Assembly (NCBI GenBank): GCA_023404715.1
Contig: JAEYAR010000100.1
Location: 1-25,450 of the forward strand
DNA: 25,450 nucleotides
Direction of reading: 5' to 3'
Origin: Bacillota bacterium
GTDB lineage: Bacteria; Bacillota; Clostridia; Christensenellales; Aristaeellaceae
Positions 22,910-25,450 of the stretch are shown here, in pieces. Within the stretch, counting starts at the first letter, position 1. Every line of letters begins with the position of its first letter. The notes under the pieces were generated by a model. The model saw only the letters and a list, made by a program, of their open reading frames with translations, was not told the origin of the DNA and made no database searches. Position numbers and translations under genes: made by a program.

Positions 22910-24931
22910 TCATGCATTCAATTCCGCCCGGCGGATGATATGATCCTGATAGCACCGATCCAGCTCGACGAAATAGCCGCTCCAGCCCCAGACGCGCACG
23001 ATGAGGTTGCGGTACCGCTCCGGATGGCGCTGGGCATCCAGCAGTTGCTCGCGGTTGACCGTGTTGAGCTGTATCTGATGGCCTCCGCGCAGCACGAACA
23101 GACGCACGAGCTGGGCGACCTTCTCGACGGCCTCGGCGTTTCGGAAGACCGTATCGGAAAACTCGACCGTGAGCGGCCCGCCGTTGATCGTGCGGCTCAG
23201 ATCCGGCTTGGTGAAGGAGCGAATCAGGGAGACCGGGCCCTCCAGCCGCACGTTCAGAGAGGGCGCGTAGTTGGCGGGCAGCGGCACGCCCGCCTCGCGC
23301 CCATCCGCCGTCGCCCCCAGGGCGGCGGCATGCTGGATATAGTACATTGCGCTACCCGTGCCCGCCCGCACGCAGCCGCCGCGTTCGTTCTTTAGCCCCT
23401 CCACCGCGCGGGCGAACATATCGAGCAGAAGCACGGCGTAGGCATCCGCGCCGTCGTCATCGTTACCCATCTTCGGGCACTCGAATTTTAGGCGGTTTTG
23501 CAATGCCTGGCGGCCATTGAAGCCGTCCGCCATCGCGTCCAGCAGTTGCTCGGCGGGTAGGCCCTCTTCAAAGACGGTCCGCTGCACGGCGGCGAGCATG
23601 TCCGCGGCGGGCGCAAGGCCCGTGCCGTGCAGGCCGTAGTTGTTGTAACGGCAGCCCAGTGAGATGTCTCGCGCTTGCTCCAAGCAGCCCTCAAAGAAGA
23701 GCGAGAGGTAAGGAGAGGGGATGACGTAGAGGCTGCGCAGGCCTGTGAGCGTGCGCCGCACATCTGCAAAGACGCGCCGCTCGATCTGTTGAAGAATCTC
23801 CTCCATGCTCTCGGCGGCGAGGAGGGAGGAACGCAGCGCCTCGTCGACGATGCCGGCGAAGGAAAGCGCGCCGATGTTGGGAATATCCATGCCGCGGCCG
23901 GGGATGATGAACTCCCAACAGGCGGCCATCGCGTAGTTGCGCGCATCCTCCACCTCGTAGCCCAGCCGGATCAGGCCGGGGATGGCGACGTCGTCGTTTT
24001 CGTATTGCGGGAAGCCCAGGCCTAGGCGGGTCAGCTGCGTGCCCAGCTCGAAGACCGATAAAGGCGTATTCCGGCTCACGCGCAGGTTGATCTTGGGATC
24101 GATGAGCTTTAAGTCCGCGCTGGCGTGCAGGCACATCTGCGAAAGCAGGTTGTATCCGTCGCGCCCATCCGGCGTCATGCCGCCCAGCACGACGCTTTGG
24201 CCGTTATCGCCCTGCTGCATACCGGGGTACAGATCGCTATCGCGGTTGCAGGAGAGAAAGAAAGCCTCCAGCAGTTCGAAGGCCTCCGCCTGCGTAAGCG
24301 CGCCGCTGTCCAGGTCGCGCTGGAGGTAGGGCATCAACGTTTGGTCAAGGCGGCCCAGCGTGTTGTGATAATCGCCCTCGCACCACATACAAAAGTGCAG
24401 GATGCGCAGGCTTTGCAGCGCCTCGCGAAAGGAGGCGGCGCCGTAGGCAGGCACGCGCGCGAGCGTATCCGCGAGCGCTCGGTCGCCCGTGCGCAGCGCC
24501 TCGTCGCGATAGCGGCGCGTAAGATCCAACACGGCGTCTATGCTCTCGCGCATGGCTTGATGGTAGGGGTTATCCGCGAGACGGGAACGGAGGGCGAGCA
24601 AGCCGGTGGCGATGACGCCCGCGTAATCGGGCGACAGGTTACAGACGTTGCCCTTCTCATGGACAAAGTGCCGGGCTGTCATGCGCGCCCATTCGTCCTC
24701 CGCATAGATCCCCGGCAGGGCGGGCACGGTGCGCGTAAAGGCGATCAACTCACCCGGCAGCAGCACGGGCGTCTCGAGTGCCAACGCGGTGCGAAGCCGT
24801 CTGGCTGTGCGCGCATAATCGGGCATGCCGGGCGCGCGGTAGGGCGCGGGGTTGACCTCGATATGCCGCCTATGCGCGTGGTGCTTGCGCGCCCGCTGAT
24901 CATCCTTCAGGGTCTGTATACGCTCCGTCAT
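22910..24931 (-). CDS. Glycyl radical enzyme of unknown substrate (PFL/glycerol-dehydratase superfamily)
   Basis: This 673-residue enzyme ends in the glycyl radical loop RVWGWSGYF, with the radical glycine at G649, 24 residues before the C-terminus. The thiyl cysteine is C338 in MAACWEF, followed by Glu at 340. A C-x-E arrangement is found in dehydratases, decarboxylases and C-N lyases of the superfamily, while pyruvate formate-lyase has two adjacent cysteines, so PFL activity is unlikely. It is shorter than PFL (about 760) or glycerol dehydratase (about 790). The ATG 24931 follows GAGGAGGA. Its activase follows in the operon. No microcompartment or acyl-CoA genes are nearby, so the reaction is unknown. 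It is oxygen-sensitive by nature. Confidence 0.9.
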   Translation of the reverse strand: MTERIQTLKDDQRARKHHAHRRHIEVNPAPYRAPGMPDYARTARRLRTALALETPVLLPGELIAFTRTVPALPGIYAEDEWARMTARHFVHEKGNVCNLSPDYAGVIATGLLALRSRLADNPYHQAMRESIDAVLDLTRRYRDEALRTGDRALADTLARVPAYGAASFREALQSLRILHFCMWCEGDYHNTLGRLDQTLMPYLQRDLDSGALTQAEAFELLEAFFLSCNRDSDLYPGMQQGDNGQSVVLGGMTPDGRDGYNLLSQMCLHASADLKLIDPKINLRVSRNTPLSVFELGTQLTRLGLGFPQYENDDVAIPGLIRLGYEVEDARNYAMAACWEFIIPGRGMDIPNIGALSFAGIVDEALRSSLLAAESMEEILQQIERRVFADVRRTLTGLRSLYVIPSPYLSLFFEGCLEQARDISLGCRYNNYGLHGTGLAPAADMLAAVQRTVFEEGLPAEQLLDAMADGFNGRQALQNRLKFECPKMGNDDDGADAYAVLLLDMFARAVEGLKNERGGCVRAGTGSAMYYIQHAAALGATADGREAGVPLPANYAPSLNVRLEGPVSLIRSFTKPDLSRTINGGPLTVEFSDTVFRNAEAVEKVAQLVRLFVLRGGHQIQLNTVNREQLLDAQRHPERYRNLIVRVWGWSGYFVELDRCYQDHIIRRAELNA

Positions 24932-24997
24932 CTGGACAAATCCTCCTCGGCAAACCGGCGCCGGTCGGAGAGCGCGTCGGCATGTTTTCTCCGTTTT

Positions 24998-25003
24998 ATT
25001 ATA
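24998..25003 (-). promoter_or_regulatory. Possible -10 of the glycyl radical enzyme operon
   Basis: A perfect TATAAT lies on the minus strand about 67 bp before the start codon. The hexamer 17 bp upstream, TTTCTT, is a poor -35, so an activator or another sigma arrangement may be involved. The rest of 24932-25085 shows no gene. Confidence 0.4.
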
Positions 25004-25085
25004 GGGATCTGCGTTCGTCGAAGAAAGAAAAAAGCGGTTGCCGGATGGACAAAAAGTGACATCGTGCGCGCGATGCATTCAAAGG

Positions 25086-25123
25086 AAGAGGCTCCCGGAA
25101 GCGTTCGCTTCCGGGAGCCTCTT
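25086..25123 (-). terminator. Strong hairpin terminator after the low-complexity gene
   Basis: A perfect 17-bp stem (AAGAGGCTCCCGGAAGC, 25086-25102, with 25107-25123) closes on GTTC. On the minus strand the 3' arm ends CTCTT and runs into TCCTTTG, a U-rich tail. It ends the gene whose stop is at 25130-25132 and insulates the downstream glycyl radical operon. Confidence 0.78.
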
Positions 25124-25129
25124 TGCACA

Positions 25130-25450
25130 TTACATGTCGAGCGGATTGTCCGAATCCTTCGGCCGCACGCGGCGGCGGCGGTGCTCAGCCCCTTCGGCCG
25201 CGGGCGTATCCGGCTTGCCGACGGCGTTTTCCGCTCGCTCGGGCGCAGGCTGTGGCTGCGGAGCCGAACGCGGCGGGATGGGACGTTGAGCGCCGGACGC
25301 GCCGGACGCACCGGTCGCACCGGTCGCGCCGGTCGCACCAGGGGTTCTGGGCGCTGCAGCAGCGCCGGTCATACCGGTCGTACCGGTAGGCGCGCTGACC
25401 GCGCGGCCTGTCAGATAGGGGTTGGCACGCTCAGGCGCGCCGGCAGGGGC
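25130..25450 (-). CDS. C-terminal part of a low-complexity protein with collagen-like triplets (partial)
   Basis: The frame is open from the window end to TAA (25130-25132), giving 106 residues. It is rich in Ala, Pro, Gly, Thr and Arg. A run of Gly-X-Y triplets (GAT three times, GAS twice, GAQ) is encoded by imperfect 9-bp tandem repeats. Earlier there is NPYLTGR and a GTTGMTG stretch, and the tail ends RRRRVRPKDSDNPLDM. No membrane anchor or sorting signal is seen in this part. It may be the disordered tail of a larger protein. The family is not recognised, and an internal Met at 25372 is not the likely start because the frame continues upstream. Confidence 0.6.
   Translation of the reverse strand, partial: APAGAPERANPYLTGRAVSAPTGTTGMTGAAAAPRTPGATGATGATGASGASGAQRPIPPRSAPQPQPAPERAENAVGKPDTPAAEGAEHRRRRVRPKDSDNPLDM
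25291..25344. repeat. 9-bp tandem repeat in coding sequence
   Basis: Six consecutive imperfect 9-bp units run from 25291 to 25344, of the type CGCCGGACG, CACCGGTCG and CGCCGGTCG. As the unit is a multiple of three, changes in number keep the frame and alter only the number of Gly-X-Y triplets in the minus-strand protein. Confidence 0.72.

Noticed and set aside
22910..24931. Annotation as pyruvate formate-lyase (pflB)
   Set aside because: There is one active-site cysteine followed by x-Glu, not the adjacent cysteine pair, and the protein is about 90 residues too short.
25291..25344. Possible CRISPR-like array
   Set aside because: The units are 9 bp, contiguous, without spacers and in frame with a coding region, so this is a coding tandem repeat.
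1..25450. tRNA or rRNA genes, insertion sequences, phage genes or toxin-antitoxin pairs
   Set aside because: I found no CCA-ended cloverleaf, rRNA segment, transposase or integrase motif, or small paired frames with such signatures on either strand.

Overview
The window looks like a chromosomal segment from a fairly high-GC Firmicute of class Clostridia. The supporting signs are a T-box leader in front of metG, sigma-A type promoters, strong AAGGAGG-like ribosome sites, several GTG starts, two LplB/LplC-type sugar importers, a membrane-bound AraC sensor-regulator, and an oxygen-sensitive glycyl radical enzyme with its activase, which implies anaerobic life. The exact genus cannot be read from the sequence.

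Layout. (1) 1-975: the end of an unidentified gene converges on a PhnP-like metallo-beta-lactamase-fold hydrolase. (2) 1069-4156: a housekeeping operon with a promoter, a T-box leader whose specifier reads AUG, metG, and tatD with an overlapping start. (3) 4239-11431: sugar cluster 1, comprising a LacI-type repressor, a solute-binding protein, two permeases, an intracellular Asp-box propeller protein and a DapA/NanA-superfamily lyase. Three near-identical 15-bp sites, one at the repressor promoter and two before the binding-protein gene, are a candidate operator set. (4) 11495-18084: sugar cluster 2, with a two-TM AraC regulator divergent from two permeases, a binding protein and an SGNH esterase. 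The divergent intergenic region is dense in repeats. Neither importer has an ATPase here, so a shared ATPase elsewhere is likely. (5) 18170-20985: a consensus minus-strand promoter drives two tandem O-antigen-ligase-type membrane proteins that are paralogues; the downstream one carries an extra Pro/Ala/Ser/Thr/Glu-rich loop. (6) 21056-21934: rsmI. (7) 22051-24931: a glycyl radical enzyme and its activase. The residues argue for a C-x-E lyase/dehydratase-type enzyme, not pyruvate formate-lyase. (8) 25130-25450: the C-terminus of a low-complexity protein with collagen-like Gly-X-Y triplets.

How the genes fit together. Clusters 1 and 2 each look like an inducible glycan-scavenging unit: an external binding protein and permease pair import an oligosaccharide or decorated sugar, and the associated enzymes process it. 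Those enzymes are an Asp-box protein and an aldolase/lyase in cluster 1, and a deacetylase in cluster 2. Substrates are not determinable from sequence alone. The best candidates for undescribed biology are the glycyl radical enzyme pair, the propeller/lyase module of cluster 1, and the duplicated ligase with the inserted loop.
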